From: Pseudomonadota bacterium
GTDB lineage: Bacteria; Pseudomonadota; Gammaproteobacteria; Arenicellales; Poriferihabitantaceae
Length of the DNA: 6,434 bases
Direction: 5' to 3'
Assembly: GCA_024226105.1 (NCBI GenBank)
Contig: JAAELZ010000304.1
Coordinates: 1-6,434 of the forward strand
A program made the position numbers and the translations under genes. Numbering within the stretch: position 1 is the first letter of the stretch; each line of letters starts with the position of its first letter. Positions 5,431-6,434 of the stretch are shown here, one piece after another. The notes under the pieces are model-generated. The model saw only the letters and a program-made list of their open reading frames with translations, ran no database searches and had not been told where the DNA came from.

Positions 5431-6434
5431 TGTCTTCGAGGCTCAAATTAGGTCTAATTAGCCTGCTGGCGGGCGTTATATACCCGTTTGGATTTGCGCC
5501 GTTTTCGTGGTGGCCGTTTAGTATTTTGTCGGTGGCCATCATTTTTCATACCTGGAATCGGGTAAATCGTGCTTCAGCATTATGGTCTGCTGGTATTTAT
5601 GGCATGGGCGTTTACGGCGTAGGTGTTTCCTGGGTTTACGTCAGCATGGTTAATTTTGGCAATATGCTGCCGCCGATGGCTGTTTTCGCAGTGATATTGT
5701 TTGCCTTTTTCCTGTCCCTTTATTTCATTGTTCCGGTATTTATTTTTACCTTTCTCGCTCCGAGATTAAGTCAGGGTTTTCGTTTAACCATTTTATTACC
5801 TGTTTTATGGGTGAGCTTTGAGTGGTTGCGTGGAACGCTATTCACGGGTTTTGCCTGGTTATATCTGGGGTATACCGGTGTTGATACCTGGTTTTCGGCC
5901 TGGGCTACAATTTCAGGGGTTTCGGCTGTGAGCCTGATATTTGCATTTCTTGCAGGCTTACTTGCCTATATTTATCGATATCGTGGAGTTGTTTATCTGA
6001 AGTCTGCACTGCTGGTTTTGGTGCTGGTGCTTGTTTCGTGGGGTTTGCATTTTGTACGGTGGGCCGAGCGCTCGGGCGAGCCGTTTAATGTCACCTTAAT
6101 TCAGGCTGATATTTCTTTGTCCGAGAAATGGCAGCCGGAAAACCGTGAAAACATTATGCAGACGTATCTTGCGGCGTCGCGCGCAATCGAAGAGGCGGAT
6201 TTAATTGTGTGGCCTGAAGCCGCGCTGCCCATGCTACTTGATCAGGTTCCAGCATCTTATCTTGGCGATTTAAGGGTGCTGGATACCAGCCTGGTATTTG
6301 GCGTTGTGGAGCGTAAAATCGAAGAAGGCAAGGAACGGCTATTTAACAGCCTGGTGGTGATGGACAGGCAAAAAGCGATCGATGAACCTCTGCAGTCCTA
6401 CCAAAAACGGCACCTCGTACCCTTTGGTGAGTTT
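5430..6434 (+). CDS. lnt: Apolipoprotein N-acyltransferase Lnt (partial, C-terminus cut off)
   Basis: Lnt is an inner-membrane enzyme that transfers an acyl chain from phospholipid to the N-terminal cysteine of apolipoproteins, completing lipoprotein maturation. 335 residues are visible of about 500 usual. Hydrophobic membrane segments fill residues 6-208, in blocks near 6-22, 28-40, 50-75, 82-110, 118-135, 160-182 and 189-208. The WVYVSM...FG motif (68-77) and EWLRGTLFTGFAWLYLGY (131-148) are characteristic of the family. The periplasmic nitrilase-type domain begins near 218 (FNVTLIQADI). Two of the three catalytic residues are visible: the Glu of WPEAALP (E263) and the Lys of KRHLVPFGEF (K326). 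The catalytic Cys lies beyond the window. The ATG at 5430 matches the usual N-terminus. It has no Shine-Dalgarno; TTG at 5427 is an in-frame alternative. The usual upstream neighbour corC is missing. Confidence 0.95.
   Translation, partial: MSSRLKLGLISLLAGVIYPFGFAPFSWWPFSILSVAIIFHTWNRVNRASALWSAGIYGMGVYGVGVSWVYVSMVNFGNMLPPMAVFAVILFAFFLSLYFIVPVFIFTFLAPRLSQGFRLTILLPVLWVSFEWLRGTLFTGFAWLYLGYTGVDTWFSAWATISGVSAVSLIFAFLAGLLAYIYRYRGVVYLKSALLVLVLVLVSWGLHFVRWAERSGEPFNVTLIQADISLSEKWQPENRENIMQTYLAASRAIEEADLIVWPEAALPMLLDQVPASYLGDLRVLDTSLVFGVVERKIEEGKERLFNSLVVMDRQKAIDEPLQSYQKRHLVPFGEF

Noticed and set aside
5264..5542. Minus-strand open frame of 92 codons across the ybeY-lnt gap.
   Set aside because: It overlaps both flanking genes on the other strand, has no family resemblance, and the hairpin alone accounts for the structure in the gap.

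Overview
The window looks like chromosomal DNA of a gammaproteobacterium with roughly balanced base composition. Two things point there. The left half is a pyrR-pyrB-pyrC' operon whose dihydroorotase-like partner has lost its metal ligands, the arrangement known from Pseudomonas and relatives. The right half is the miaB-ybeZ-ybeY-lnt gene order typical of gammaproteobacteria. I cannot name a genus. No phage, transposase, CRISPR, rRNA or tRNA gene was seen.

Layout. Positions 1-2314 lie on the minus strand and read right to left as pyrR, pyrB and pyrC' (cut by the left edge). Both junctions are ATGA overlaps, so translation is probably coupled along one mRNA. This is pyrimidine biosynthesis: PyrB makes carbamoyl-aspartate, PyrC' is probably a structural partner of PyrB, and PyrR is a PRPP-binding regulator/uracil phosphoribosyltransferase homologue. 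Positions 2315-2493 are a divergent promoter region with an extended -10 for pyrR, a weak -10 for miaB and a nested inverted repeat. Positions 2494-6434 lie on the plus strand: miaB (tRNA methylthiolation), ybeZ/phoH-like ATPase, ybeY (rRNA maturation endonuclease) and lnt (apolipoprotein N-acyltransferase, cut by the right edge).

The least ordinary part is the 125-nt gap between ybeY and lnt, where many relatives carry corC/ybeX. Here corC is absent. The gap holds a very good Shine-Dalgarno far from lnt, two mini-ORFs joined to each other and to lnt by stop/start overlaps (ATGA, then TGATG), and a long imperfect hairpin (5340-5408) that buries the junction of the two mini-ORFs. lnt itself has no evident ribosome binding site. 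A translation-coupled leader controlling lnt is my best inference. A corC deletion scar or a small palindromic repeat element are the alternatives.

The rest of the window is conserved housekeeping sequence. Smaller oddities are the very short predicted pyrR leader, with no room for a Bacillus-type attenuator, and the non-ATG starts of miaB (GTG) and ybeZ (TTG).
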